DNA of 64,000 nt from Neobacillus niacini (GCF_030817595.1 NZ_JAUSZN010000001.1:4657501-4721500), one strand, 5' to 3'; counted from the first letter of the stretch, positions 35,901 to 46,354 are shown. Translations and numbers: made by a program. The notes: generated by a model not told the origin, from the sequence alone.

Positions 35901-36005
35901 TTTGTAACAAAAGATGTTCCTGCTAATTTGGTTGTAGGTGGTAATCTGGCAAAAGATATTGGTGGTAAGGATGAATCTATTAATAAAAGGAAAATTGAGC
36001 TATGA
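35901..36005 (+). pseudogene. C-terminal scrap of a hexapeptide acetyltransferase
   Basis: The frame reads FVTKDVPANLVVGGNLAKDI, the closing turn of maltose/galactoside O-acetyltransferases. The preceding beta-helix is missing. It ends on a stop that overlaps the next gene's ATG. A leftover of a deleted gene. Confidence 0.8.
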
Positions 36006-37090
36006 AAATAATGTACTTACTATTCTCATATACAGTGGGTGGGACAGAAAGATTAGTTGCGGATATCTGTAATGAGATGGTTTCACAAGAACATGAAGTA
36101 TACTTATATGTGGTGAATAATCTTTATTCAGAAGAAGTTTTGAATACTCTTGACAGAAAAGTGCATATTGAGTTGCAGAAACGTCCAGTTGGCAGTGGCG
36201 GTAAGATTGATACAATACGTCGAGTGACGAAGTATATCAAAGATAATCAAATTGAAATAGTACATTGCAATTCTTTGGATATTCCTGAAATATTAATATT
36301 GAAACCATTTTTGTTTAGAAAGACAAAGATTGTTCATACAATACACGATGTTGGGCAGTATGGGCAATTAGCAAAATGGAAGATCATATTGCGAAATATT
36401 CTTTGTGATAATTTCGTTGCTATTTCGAAGTCTGTAAAAAAGGATATAGTTGAACACGGCGCAAAAGCAAAAAAGGTTGTTACTGTATACAATGCCATAA
36501 ATCTTGAAAAGTTTTCCAGTAAATCATCTGGAAGATATAACCCAGATAAGATCGTCATTGGTAATGTTGCAAGATTTATGCCTGAAAAGAAGGGTCAGGA
36601 TATTTTAGTTGAAGCAATCGACCTGATTAGTAAAAAATACCCAAATGTAGTTTGTTACTTCGCTGGAGGATATGATAATAGCCATAAAAAGGCATTTGAG
36701 AATTTAAAAAGAATAATAATGGAACGTGGCATAGATAATAATATCATATTTTTGGGAAATGTTGATAATATCCCGGAACTTTTAAGAACTATAGATATTT
36801 TTGTACTTCCATCCAGATTTGAAGGATTTGGTATTTCCTTAATAGAGGCCATGGCAATGGGAATACCTTGTATCGCAAGCAATTTAGATGGACCAGCTGA
36901 AATTATGGTAAGCAATCCGAATCAACTTTTTGATGTGGGAGATAGTGCGCAATTGGCAGAGAAGATATCTTATGTAATAGACAATTACGATTTAATAAAA
37001 AAGCAGGCACAGAATGAAATTAATAGAATTCAAAAACGTTTTGATATCGTCAATATGTGTAAGAAATTGATAAAGGTTTACACATATTGA
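36002..37090 (+). CDS. Glycosyltransferase family 4
   Basis: Full GT4 signature: KIMYLLFSYTVGGTERLVAD at the N-terminus, HTIHDVG, FVAISKSVKKDI, IGNVARFMPEKKGQDILVEA and the C-terminal LPSRFEGFGISLIEAMAMG with E-x7-E. 362 residues, soluble. RBS AAAAGGAAAA. Adds one sugar of the repeat unit, probably retaining; substrate unknown. Confidence 0.9.
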   Translation: MKIMYLLFSYTVGGTERLVADICNEMVSQEHEVYLYVVNNLYSEEVLNTLDRKVHIELQKRPVGSGGKIDTIRRVTKYIKDNQIEIVHCNSLDIPEILILKPFLFRKTKIVHTIHDVGQYGQLAKWKIILRNILCDNFVAISKSVKKDIVEHGAKAKKVVTVYNAINLEKFSSKSSGRYNPDKIVIGNVARFMPEKKGQDILVEAIDLISKKYPNVVCYFAGGYDNSHKKAFENLKRIIMERGIDNNIIFLGNVDNIPELLRTIDIFVLPSRFEGFGISLIEAMAMGIPCIASNLDGPAEIMVSNPNQLFDVGDSAQLAEKISYVIDNYDLIKKQAQNEINRIQKRFDIVNMCKKLIKVYTY

Positions 37091-37111
37091 CGGAGTTGGA
37101 AAGGATAAAAA

Positions 37112-38035
37112 ATGTATTCATTAATAATCGTTGATTACAATACAGTAGAAAAAACCATTGAATACATTCGGCAGTGCAAGCAGAAACTGTTTCATGAGGA
37201 TGGTATCCATACAATCATTATAGAGAATGGGGACCAGGCCAATGCCGAGGATTTGCTGAAGAGTGAATTCGGCAAGGCGAAGACTTATTACTCTAATAGT
37301 GCCAAAATTAGTGTACTAACTTTTGAAAACAACGAAATAATGTTTTGCCGCACCGGTAAAAATCTTGGATACGCTAAAGGAAATAATCTAGGAGTAGTAT
37401 TGGCAACGGAATTTTATGAGGACTCATATTATATCTTAAGTAATAATGACCTAATCATTGAAGAAAAACTGGATTTAGTTAATATTACAAAACTCTTTGA
37501 TAGCATGGCGAATTGTGCGGTAATTGGTCCTAAAATTATAAGTCCTCAAGGGCAATGCCAAAGTCCACATAAAGTGAAAAGTGCTGTATCTAGGTTGATA
37601 TTATATTATTGGAATATGCTGTTAAAAATTCCGTATTCTGATGTAGACTATACAAACGAAAGTAAAAATTGTTGTTGGGTAACTGGCTGTTTTATGTTTA
37701 TTCGTGCTAATGCTTTTAAGAATGCCGGAATGTTCGATGAAAACACTTTTTTGTATGCTGAAGAAATTATACTTAGTGAGAGATTGGTAAAATGCGGTTA
37801 TACCACATATTTCTTGGATGATTTGACTATTATCCATGATCATGGGCAGACAGTTAAGAAGGCAATGTCAGCACTGAAGGGAATTGAATGCTCTTTCGAG
37901 TCTAATTTATATTATTATGAAGAGTATAAAAAGTGCTCGAGAATAGTGCTGACTCTTGCAAAAATTAACTTTCTCTTATTTAAAAAAATATTTTTAATTA
38001 GGCATCGTATAGTGGAATTTATACGGAGGAGATGA
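37112..38035 (+). CDS. Glycosyltransferase family 2 (rhamnosyltransferase-like)
   Basis: GT-A fold: SLIIVDYNTVEKTIEYIRQC, then CRTGKNLGYAKGNNLGVVLA and SYYILSNNDLIIEEKL containing the D-x-D-like NND, then WVTGCFMFIRANAFKNAGMF and EEIILSERLVKCGY. This pattern is common in WbbL-type rhamnosyltransferases. 307 residues, with two hydrophobic C-terminal helices that may touch the membrane. RBS AAAGGA. Confidence 0.85.
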   Translation: MYSLIIVDYNTVEKTIEYIRQCKQKLFHEDGIHTIIIENGDQANAEDLLKSEFGKAKTYYSNSAKISVLTFENNEIMFCRTGKNLGYAKGNNLGVVLATEFYEDSYYILSNNDLIIEEKLDLVNITKLFDSMANCAVIGPKIISPQGQCQSPHKVKSAVSRLILYYWNMLLKIPYSDVDYTNESKNCCWVTGCFMFIRANAFKNAGMFDENTFLYAEEIILSERLVKCGYTTYFLDDLTIIHDHGQTVKKAMSALKGIECSFESNLYYYEEYKKCSRIVLTLAKINFLLFKKIFLIRHRIVEFIRRR

Positions 38036-38041
38036 ATAATA

Positions 38042-39250
38042 ATGAAAAGTTTTATAGTTAACAAATATTTACTTTTCATTGCAACCATTATCTTCTTTAA
38101 CCTCCAGTGTTTCTATTTGGTAGATACATCTATTGTTCCGACAGGTGATATAGCAGTGCTCCTAGAAGTTGGTTTTATGGTGTATGTTTTTTATAAGTGC
38201 AGAATCACTGAGAAAAGAAAGTACACTTGGATTTTTATCCTACCGTTGTTTTTGGTACTGACATCTTCTTATATGGCGTATCTCAGTTATGGTCAGCCAT
38301 TGTTATTAGGTATTAGAGCGCAAAGACATTGGATTATGGCCATGCTTATGTATTTTCCATTAAGCCGGTTATTTAAATCTGGAAGGCTTAAAATTGAACA
38401 AGTTTTCGATTTGCTGAGTAAATTGAATTTTATTTTTATATGTTTGATACTTGCTCAGTACTTTTTGGGTAATAACCTATTGTTCATGCATGTACAGAAT
38501 AATATAAGATATGGGTCTATTCGGTTATACATTTCTATGTATTTTGTTCTAATGTCTTACTATTTCCATTTGAAAAATGTTTTAGATGGAAATAAGATAA
38601 GATTTATTGACTTTTTTATGATAGCAGCAACATTATTTATCGAGTTGTTTGTTATCAAGTCTCGTATGAACTTGACCATAATATTTGCTGTTACTTTGAT
38701 TGCCATTCTTTCGCATAAGACCACCTGGAGAAAACTTGCATTAATCGGCGTAGCACTTTTTGCTGGATGTGCTTTTATGGTATCAGGTATTGGTCAGGTT
38801 GTATTGGAATCAATGTTTGGACAAACAGCCCAAGATGCTGGTACTGCAATCAGAGAAGTGGGAAGAGTATTCTACATCGAACAAACAATGAGCAGTCCGC
38901 TATCCGCATTATTTGGAAGTGGTTATGCAAATCTTGATTGGAGACCGACAGTTACTGGAATTCGATACCTAGAAGGCATTTATTATAATGATAACGGTAT
39001 TTTTGGTTTATTTTTTTACTACGGATTTGCATTTATTACATGGATGATAATTTCACATATTCGTTTATTAAAAGACGCAAGAAGGTCTGGACGCAGGGAT
39101 TGCTTCTTCTTCTTATTATGTGGTTTATTTGGAATTTATACATTATTCCCCTATAGTTATGTGACAAATATTTCATTTGCTCTTGTTTGTGCAATAATCG
39201 AGCAAAGCTGGAGTGATAAATTTGAAAAGCAAAAAGAGGAATCCATATAA
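38042..39250 (+). CDS. Wzy-like polysaccharide polymerase / O-antigen ligase family
   Basis: About 10-12 membrane spans over 402 residues, with a long outside loop carrying FGSGYANLDWRPTVTG.., typical of Wzy polymerases. RBS GGAGGAG precedes ATG 38042. It would join repeat units outside the membrane. The family diverges so much that the assignment rests on topology and context. No flippase gene is next to it. Confidence 0.8.
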   Translation: MKSFIVNKYLLFIATIIFFNLQCFYLVDTSIVPTGDIAVLLEVGFMVYVFYKCRITEKRKYTWIFILPLFLVLTSSYMAYLSYGQPLLLGIRAQRHWIMAMLMYFPLSRLFKSGRLKIEQVFDLLSKLNFIFICLILAQYFLGNNLLFMHVQNNIRYGSIRLYISMYFVLMSYYFHLKNVLDGNKIRFIDFFMIAATLFIELFVIKSRMNLTIIFAVTLIAILSHKTTWRKLALIGVALFAGCAFMVSGIGQVVLESMFGQTAQDAGTAIREVGRVFYIEQTMSSPLSALFGSGYANLDWRPTVTGIRYLEGIYYNDNGIFGLFFYYGFAFITWMIISHIRLLKDARRSGRRDCFFFLLCGLFGIYTLFPYSYVTNISFALVCAIIEQSWSDKFEKQKEESI

Positions 39251-39295
39251 ATAATATATTTGTATAACCCAAGGAGAGATTATATAGAAATTTAG

Positions 39296-39545
39296 TTGTT
39301 AATTAGCAACCATAATTTTGGCGATGAGGCTGTAGGAACAGCTGTTATGGAATTAATTAATCCATGGTTAAATGATGTGGCAAATAATACTGGGAACTTT
39401 GAAATTAAGCAAAATGCAATAGACTATTAGCCTAGTTTGTCTAAAAAATACTTTATTTGGGGTTATGGTCTCATTAACCTTAAATCGGGGTAACTTGGTG
39501 GTATTCCAGGTGTTACTCTCAAGGATATTATTGGTTTGTTTTTTT
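39296..39545 (+). pseudogene. Relic resembling polysaccharide pyruvyl transferase
   Basis: In frame: LLISNHNFGDEAVGTAVMELI up to a stop near 39430, then YFIWGYGLINLKSG and, after another stop, GGIPGVTLKDIIGL. The N-H-N-F-G-D-E-A entry is typical of pyruvyl transferases. AAGGAGAGA at 39272 is a leftover ribosome site. The remaining part of the gap to 39767 shows no readable frame. Confidence 0.6.
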
Positions 39546-39767
39546 ACACGGTATTAGTGGAGTTTTTTGCCACCCTTTAGTTGCTATTCTTTATTAAAAG
39601 AATCTAAAAGGATTATATATATTTAAGAGAGCTAAATTATAGGATACTTGTCTTTTAGGTTACTTACTTTGAATAAGGCAATAATGGGGTTGTTTAAAAA
39701 ACTTCTCCCTAAATTTTTTGCCGAGAACCTATGTTTATTTTTGTATTTATTATGATGAGGTGTAGTA

Positions 39768-40645
39768 ATGAAAGGAATTATTCTAGCAGGTGGAAGCGGT
39801 ACTAGACTCTATCCATTAACAATGGTAACTAGTAAACAGTTACTCCCTATTTATGATAAACCATGATATATTATCCACTTTCAACTTTAATGCTTGCTGG
39901 CATTCGTGATATTTTAATAATTTCAACTCCAGAAGATACGCCTCGCTTTGAGACACTATTAGGTAATGGATCTCAGTTTGGGATTAATCTTGAATATAAA
40001 GTCCAAGCAAGCCCGGATGGTTTAGCCCAGGCTTTTTTAATTGGGGAAGAGTTTATTGGTAATGAATCTGTAGCAATGATTTTAGGTGATAATATTTACT
40101 ATGGTAGTGGTATGAGAAAAATTCTTCAACGGGCAGCCCAAAAGGAACATGGGGCAACCGTATTTGGTTATCATGTTCAAGATCCAGAGCGGTTTGGTGT
40201 AGTTGAATTTGATGAAAGTGGAAAAGTGCTTAGCGTTGAAGAAAAGCCTGAAATCCCAAAATCAAATTATGCAATCACTGGTCTTTACTTTTACGACAAT
40301 AGAATTGTAGATATTGCGAAGAATGTTAAACCATCAGTTCGGGGGGAGCTCGAAATTACCTCAGTTAACGAAGCATATTTAGGCATGGGAGAACTTGATG
40401 TGGAACTCTTGGGTCGAGGTTTTACATGGTTAGATACAGGAACACATCAAAGCCTGGTGGAGGCGACTAATTTCGTTAAAGCCGTTGAAGAGCACCAAGG
40501 GATAAAAATTGCTGCTCCTGAAGAAATTGCATATATCAATGGATGGATTGGTAAAGAGCAATTATATAAATCAGGAGAAAAGTTTTCTAAAACTGGTTAT
40601 GGTCAATATTTATTAAAAGCAGCCAACGGAAGTATTAAGTATTAA
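39768..40645 (+). pseudogene. rfbA: Glucose-1-phosphate thymidylyltransferase, frameshifted
   Basis: First enzyme of dTDP-L-rhamnose synthesis. ATG 39768 (GATGAGGTG upstream) reads [29 protein letters not shown], then meets TGA. One base is missing in CCATG (expected CCAATG) at 39861-39864. The correct protein goes on as [40 protein letters not shown] and FTWLDTGTH. Internal ATG 39863 could only make an inactive product without the G-G-S-G-T-R loop. Either real decay or a sequencing indel. Confidence 0.9.
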
Positions 40646-40662
40646 ATATGAGGTGTAGTAAA

Positions 40663-41223
40663 ATGAACGTAATAGAAACTTATATACAGGGAGTAAAGAT
40701 AATTGAGCCGAAGGTATTCGGAGATCATCGTGGATGGTTTATGGAAACCTATAGCGGTGCAATGTTTGAAGAAGCAGGAATAGATATAAAGTTTGTTCAA
40801 GATAATCAATCGTTTTCTGCAACTAAAGGAACATTACGAGGGTTGCATTATCAATTAAACCCCAAAGCACAAACTAAGCTCGTTAGATGTACAAAGGGAG
40901 CAATCTTTGATGTAGCTGTAGATATAAGAAAAGGCAGCCCTACTTTCAGTAAATGGTTCGGAATTGAATTAAGTGCAGATAATAAAAAACAATTACTAGT
41001 ACCTAAAGGATTTGCACACGGTTTTATAACGCTTACAGATGATGTTGAAGTTCAATATAAAGTGGACGAGCTCTATGCGCCTGAATGTGACAGAGGTATT
41101 CTTTGGAGTGATCCTCAAATTGGTGTTGAGTGGCCAATTGATATTTCACCTGTTTTATCTGCAAAAGACGAGAAAGCACCATTATTGGTTAATGCAGAAA
41201 ATAATTTTACTTATGGAGATTAG
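40663..41223 (+). CDS. rfbC: dTDP-4-dehydrorhamnose 3,5-epimerase
   Basis: Cupin epimerase: DHRGWFMETY, FVQDNQSFSATKGTLRGLHYQ with the catalytic His, GAIFDVAVDIRKGSPTF and LVPKGFAHGF. ATG 40648 lies within the GAGGTG ribosome site, so ATG 40663 is the start. Third step of dTDP-rhamnose synthesis. Intact, although its neighbours on both sides are frameshifted. Confidence 0.92.
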   Translation: MNVIETYIQGVKIIEPKVFGDHRGWFMETYSGAMFEEAGIDIKFVQDNQSFSATKGTLRGLHYQLNPKAQTKLVRCTKGAIFDVAVDIRKGSPTFSKWFGIELSADNKKQLLVPKGFAHGFITLTDDVEVQYKVDELYAPECDRGILWSDPQIGVEWPIDISPVLSAKDEKAPLLVNAENNFTYGD

Positions 41224-41226
41224 AAG

Positions 41227-42080
41227 ATGAAAGTTTTAGTAACGGGTACACTGGACAACTAGGGTTTGATGTTGTCAGGGAAGGATTAGAACGTGGCTTT
41301 GAAATGATTGGTGTAGGTTCTAATGATTTAAATATTACAGATGAACAATCTGTTATCCAGTTTGTGAGTGAAATGAAACCGGAGGCTATTATTCATTGTG
41401 TGGCCTATACAGCAGTAGATAAGGCAGAAGACGATAAGGAAAACTGCTGGAATTTCAATGTTAATGGTACAAAAAACTTAGCAAATGCTGCAAAGGCAGT
41501 TAATGCCAAGTTTATGTATATTAGTACTGATTATGTATTTGATGGATTGGGTGAGGACCCTTTTGTTGAAACAGACGCTACTAATCCGGTTGGCTATTAC
41601 GGTCTAACAAAGCTTGAAGGAGAAAAAGTAGTTCAATCTCTTTTATCTGAATGGTTCATTGTCCGAATTTCTTGGGTGTTCGGCCTGAACGGAAACAATT
41701 TTGTTAAAACGATGCTACGTTTAGCAGAAACACGGGATCAATTAAGTGTTGTAGGAGATCAAGTAGGTTCGTCAACGAATACATTCGACTTATCGAGGTT
41801 ATTACTCGATATGATCCAAACAAATCGTTATGGAACCTATCATGCAACGAATGAAGGACTTTGCAGTTGGTCTGAATTTGCTAAAGAGATTTTACGATTA
41901 TCTGAGAAAAGTGTAGTGGTTAATTCTATAACAACGGAGGAATACCCTACTAAGGCTGTCCGTCCTAAAAACTCTCGTTTATCGCAACAAAAATTAATTG
42001 TTAATGGCTTCGAATCATTGCCAAAATGGCAGGACTCGTTGGGACAATACTTAAATGCATTAAAACATGAGGTGAAATGA
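41227..42080 (+). pseudogene. rfbD: dTDP-4-dehydrorhamnose reductase, frameshifted
   Basis: Starts ATG 41227 as KVLVTG, then the frame breaks: ACACTGGACAACTAG where the family has GANGQLG. One base is missing near 41249-41254. Read on in the next frame: GQLGFDVV, IHCVAYTAVDKAEDD, YISTDYVFDG, NPVGYYGLTKLEGE and SWVFG, all RmlD hallmarks. Last step of dTDP-L-rhamnose synthesis. As written the NAD(P)-binding G-x-x-G-x-x-G loop is lost. Confidence 0.9.
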
Positions 42081-43105
42081 TGACAAAGAAGAAGATTCTT
42101 GTAACTGGTGGGGCAGGGTTCATCGGTGGTAATTTTGTTCAATATATGGTTAATAAATATCCGCAATATGAAATTTACAATCTCGATTTATTAACATATG
42201 CTGGTGATTTAGCTAAACACCGTGACATAGTAAAAAAGGATAACTATCATTTTGTACAGGCAGACATTGCAAATCGTGAGGCAATTATCTCTCTTTTTGA
42301 AAAAGAGAAGTTTGATTTTGTAGCCCATTTTGCTGCAGAAAGCCATGTTGATCGCTCTATTACAGAGCCTGAAATTTTCGTTCGAACAAATGTATTAGGA
42401 ACTCAAGTATTACTAGATGCGGCAAAACAAATTGGAGTTACAAAATTTGTTCATGTATCAACAGATGAAGTATACGGTGAATTAGACTTCGACCCAACTA
42501 CCTTCTTCACAGAGGAAACACCGTTACAACCAAATAGTCCATATAGTGCTAGTAAAGCATCATCTGACTTCTTGGTACGTGCATACCACGAAACATTTGG
42601 TCTTCCTGTTAACATCACTCGTTGTTCTAATAATTATGGACCGTTCCATTTTCCAGAAAAGTTAATTCCGTTAACCATTTCTCGTGTATTAAATGATGAA
42701 AAGGTACCAGTATATGGTGATGGCAAAAACATTCGTGACTGGTTACATGTACTTGATCATTGTACGGCCATTGACCTTGTTCTTCATGAGGGAGTCAACG
42801 GCGAAGTTTATAATGTTGGCGGACATAATGAGAGAACAAATTTAGAAGTTGTTAAAACCATTATTAGTACTTTAGGAAAATCAGAAGATTTAATTGAATT
42901 TGTTACTGATCGTTTAGGTCATGATAAGCGTTATGCCATTGATCCAACCAAATTAGAAAAGCTAGGATGGAAACCAACTTACTCGTTTGAAACAGGAATT
43001 GCCCAGACTATTGATTGGTATCTAAACAATAAATGGTGGTGGAAACAAATTCTTAGTGGAGAATATCAGAATTACTTTGAAAAGCAATACACATTAATTA
43101 ACTAA
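42080..43105 (+). CDS. rfbB: dTDP-glucose 4,6-dehydratase
   Basis: Extended SDR: ILVTGGAGFIGGNFVQ, HFAAESHVDRSI, HVSTDEVYGEL with the catalytic Thr-Asp-Glu, YSASKAS with Tyr/Lys, and RCSNNYGP. 341 residues is full length. The gene overlaps rfbD; ATG 42080 fits GAGGTGA better than 42077. Followed by the operon terminator. Second step of the dTDP-rhamnose route; appears intact. Confidence 0.93.
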   Translation: MTKKKILVTGGAGFIGGNFVQYMVNKYPQYEIYNLDLLTYAGDLAKHRDIVKKDNYHFVQADIANREAIISLFEKEKFDFVAHFAAESHVDRSITEPEIFVRTNVLGTQVLLDAAKQIGVTKFVHVSTDEVYGELDFDPTTFFTEETPLQPNSPYSASKASSDFLVRAYHETFGLPVNITRCSNNYGPFHFPEKLIPLTISRVLNDEKVPVYGDGKNIRDWLHVLDHCTAIDLVLHEGVNGEVYNVGGHNERTNLEVVKTIISTLGKSEDLIEFVTDRLGHDKRYAIDPTKLEKLGWKPTYSFETGIAQTIDWYLNNKWWWKQILSGEYQNYFEKQYTLIN

Positions 43106-43120
43106 TATTATAGTACTGTA

Positions 43121-43153
43121 TCCGTACTTACAAATGTGAGTACGGGCTTTTTA
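43121..43153 (+). terminator. Rho-independent terminator ending EPS operon
   Basis: CCGTACT/AGTACGG stem with ~10-nt loop and GCTTTTTAG tail, 16 bp after rfbB. Confidence 0.85.
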
Positions 43154-43344
43154 GAAAACAGCTTTATGCTATTTGCATATTTATGAAGGCTTGTGCTTAG
43201 TGATATTACGCTAATCAGTTAAAATTCTCAGGGATACTAACTATTTTAAGATGTTGATTAATAATGAGCCAGTATACCCCCCCTTTTTATAATATCGTTT
43301 GATAAATAGTGGTTTTCATACAGGACTTGAGAGGGAATTTTAGA

Positions 43345-43803
43345 ATGAATCATAGAAAATGGTGGGCAATTGCAGCGATTATTTGGATGACAGCTATATT
43401 CTTCTTTACGCAGCTTCCATACTTCACAGGTGAGAAGACTTCAGAAGTAATCCAAAAGGTAGTTGTAGCAGAACAAAAAACAATCAATAAAACTCCGAGT
43501 ACCGATCATACAGATATAAATAAGTTGAACCTTATTGTCAGAAAAGCAACACACATAGTCGTCTTTGGTATACTAGCCATTTTGTTGTACAAAGCTCTCG
43601 AAACCAATCGATTCGCTTATATCCTTTCATGGACATTAACAGTACTATATGCAATTACGGATGAGTGGCACCAATCCTTTATGCCAGGAAGAGTAGCGGC
43701 GTATCAGGATGTCTTATTTGATTCCGTAGGGGCACTTGTTGCATTATTCATCCTTGTTCTTATAAGAAACAACTATAAACTTGTTAAGAATATTAGAACT
43801 TAA
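43345..43803 (+). CDS. VanZ-family membrane protein
   Basis: Four membrane spans with the family blocks WMTAIFFFTQLPYF, KATHIVVFGILAILLY and ITDEWHQSFMPGR..DVLFDSVGA. ATG 43345 follows GAGAGGG; a GTG at 43309 is unlikely. VanZ-like proteins are common next to surface polysaccharide genes. Their molecular role is unsettled, though one confers low teicoplanin resistance. The 3' end meets an IS21 relic on the other strand. Confidence 0.88.
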   Translation: MNHRKWWAIAAIIWMTAIFFFTQLPYFTGEKTSEVIQKVVVAEQKTINKTPSTDHTDINKLNLIVRKATHIVVFGILAILLYKALETNRFAYILSWTLTVLYAITDEWHQSFMPGRVAAYQDVLFDSVGALVALFILVLIRNNYKLVKNIRT

Positions 43804-45085
43804 TATCATCAATCATCGCAATAGATAATAGTTTCAGTGCTTCTGGCTTTTCGGCCACTGTACACGCCCCAAAATAACTTTTCCATTCTTCCGGAAGCTG
43901 ATCATAGAAAGTGGTATATTTAAGTGCCGTAGGCGATTTGGCCATCAAATTCAAATATGGCTGCCATTTCATGGACTTTCTGTATTGACCATACAGTCGG
44001 GAATGGCTGACAACGAGTTGGTGGTCATCGTTCAAAATTTCCACTTGGTTATATGAGATTTTCACCAGGACCTTGCCTAGCGCATATCTTGGCGAAGTCG
44101 AATACAGGTTAAGATCCAGCTTGATATAACCGTATTTATCGGCCTTCAGGGTCTCGTACCTTACACATTCATATTCTTTTGCCGGCAATAGGAGGAAGGC
44201 TGCCCGATCTTCCTCGAATAACTCCGAAATCGCCCATTCCTTTTGGTAATGTTTCCTTTCACGGTCTTTCTCCGCCTTGGCCCATAGTTCTTTATTCAAA
44301 TCGTCTAGATCGATAACATGCAGTCCTGGTAAGAGAAAGTTATTCCGGACATACTCTACCATGGCCTCTACATGACCTTTCTCGTTTCCACTATTGGGAT
44401 TACAGAACTCACACTCGAAACCGTAATGAAGAACGAAGTTCTGGAATTCTTCTGTTAATTGCCGTTCGCCATTCGGCAATATTTTCTTAACGGCAGGTGA
44501 TAGGTTGTCGAATCGTATGACTTTTGGAACTCCTCCCATATGATGGAAAACTCTTTTCATCCCCTCAAGAAAGCACTCTTTGTTTTGGGAAGGGAAGACT
44601 TGAAAATAAAAGGAATTACTAAATGGGAAGGAACTACAAGGTATGGCAATACGATATCTTCTCCTCCGTAAATAAATGGAGCTTCCCCGAAATCCACCTG
44701 AGCTGTTCCAGGTACAGATTCTAGTGGAATTGCAGCCTCATCTGCCTCATTGAGGAACTCTTCTTTTCTCATAGAAACATACTCCCGAACCGTGCGATCA
44801 GAGCCTTTAAAGCCATGGTTATCTTTTAACAAATCCCACATCCTCTTGGCGGTTCTACGAAACTTCTTTTTCTTTTTCATATCTTCCTTGATCCAGTCAT
44901 CCAGGATTGCCTTTACAGGCCCTAATACCGGAGCTACCCTTGTTTGCTTTTTCTTTGGCTTTTGGTTGAAATCCTCCATTTCTGCATACTTCTTTATCGT
45001 TCTTGGATCTCTTCCAGTTCTTTTTGCTACATCTGAATATGTACAGTCTTTATTGTTAACTATAATTAATTTCGGCCACTGCCAA
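43793..45085 (-). pseudogene. Relic of IS21-family transposase IstA
   Basis: Read from 45085 downwards: MLAVAEINY, then a broken frame, CTYSDVAKRTGRDPRTIKKY (HTH), VPGTAQVDFGEAPF (first catalytic Asp), a frame change near 44600-44650, then MKRVFHHMGGVPKVIRFDNLSPAV and GNEKGHVEAMVEYVRN with the Asp and Glu. At least two frame breaks are present. No IstB partner follows; the end abuts vanZ. I see no clear terminal repeats. Confidence 0.85.
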
Positions 45086-45354
45086 CATCTCCTTAAATAC
45101 CTCCTGCACTACTTTGTACCCAACAGGAAGTGTATGTGTATTTGGGAATGTTGACAAGTGGTTTTTTTATTTGGTTAGCCCCTAGGGACCAACACAAATT
45201 AGGTGCCATTTCCTACATTTTTATAATGCCATAAACAAATTTTTGACCGTTTATATTGGGGATTTTATCACCGTTTTTTACAAACAGGATTTATGCAGTT
45301 CTAATGAGGGTAAGATGAATATGAAATGCAAGAACAAAGAGATGAGGGAAATAG

Positions 45355-46233
45355 ATGATTGTTATTGAAAATGATTGGTTAAAGGTTGATATTGTCAGAC
45401 ACGGAGCAGAAGTACGTAAAGTGACGCATAAGAAAAATGCGCTGGATTATATGTGGACAGGGGATGAGGCATATTGGGGACGAGTCTCTCCTGTCTTATT
45501 TCCGATTGTGGGACGGTTAAAGGAAGATCAATATCAACTGGATGGTCAGACCTACAAGATGTCGCAGCATGGCTTTCTGCGTGACGTTGAATTCGAAGTG
45601 GCTGAGCAGACATCAACAACCGTTTCTTTTGTGTTTGAGTCTCTTGGCTCCCTCGTTCATGTTTATCCTTACGAATTTACAGCGATGATTCGTTATCGTC
45701 TCATGGAGGACTCGCTGATTGTTCAGTGGCAAATCCTGAATTTAAATAAGGAAGAGATGTATTTTTCCATTGGTGCACATCCTGCATTTAAAGTTCCACT
45801 AGTAGAAAATGAAACCATTGAAGATTACTATTTGAACTTTTCACCTGCGGCAAATAAGAATGTCATGGAATATGAGCTAAAGAATTCCCTCATTCATGAG
45901 AAAGGGACAGCCAATGATCTTTCAACGATTCCACTCACAAATTCTCTATTTGCCCATGATGCTCTTATTTACAGCAATATCGATAAAGTCACATTGGTAT
46001 CTAATCAGTTGAGTCATGGTGTAGAAGTAATGTTTCAAGGTTTTCCGTTTGTTGGGATTTGGTCAAAATATATAGAAACAGATGGGACGATAGCTCCGTT
46101 TGTTTGCATTGAGCCTTGGTACGGTATTGCAGATACATATGATACAACAGGGAACTTAAAGGAGAAGTTTGGTGTAAATAAGCTTGGAGCAGGAGAAACC
46201 TTCCAAGCTGAATATATAATGAAGTTTAATTAA
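45355..46233 (+). CDS. Aldose 1-epimerase family protein (LacX-like)
   Basis: Galactose-mutarotase fold: HGAEVRKVTHKKNALDYMW, WGRVSPVLFPIVGRL, MSQHGFLRDVEF with conserved His, FSIGAHPAFKVPL with the second His, and CIEPWYGIADT with the catalytic Glu region. 292 residues as in LacX-like members. RBS GAGGGAAATAG. Interconverts sugar anomers in the cytoplasm; substrate unknown. Lies alone between IS elements. Confidence 0.88.
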   Translation: MIVIENDWLKVDIVRHGAEVRKVTHKKNALDYMWTGDEAYWGRVSPVLFPIVGRLKEDQYQLDGQTYKMSQHGFLRDVEFEVAEQTSTTVSFVFESLGSLVHVYPYEFTAMIRYRLMEDSLIVQWQILNLNKEEMYFSIGAHPAFKVPLVENETIEDYYLNFSPAANKNVMEYELKNSLIHEKGTANDLSTIPLTNSLFAHDALIYSNIDKVTLVSNQLSHGVEVMFQGFPFVGIWSKYIETDGTIAPFVCIEPWYGIADTYDTTGNLKEKFGVNKLGAGETFQAEYIMKFN

Positions 46234-46354
46234 AGGGGGCCAGGGGGGAGGTTCTTTAAGGGAATAATTGGAAGTTTTGCGAGTGAAAGAGCCGGATAGA
46301 ATCCCGGTGCCTGTGGTCAAGCCCCCGAAAAATAGACATTGGAAAATTCGACGT

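Noticed and set aside
43309..43344. Longer start for VanZ at GTG 43309
   Set aside because: GAGAGGG directly before ATG 43345 is a better ribosome site, and the extra residues are not hydrophobic like the family start.
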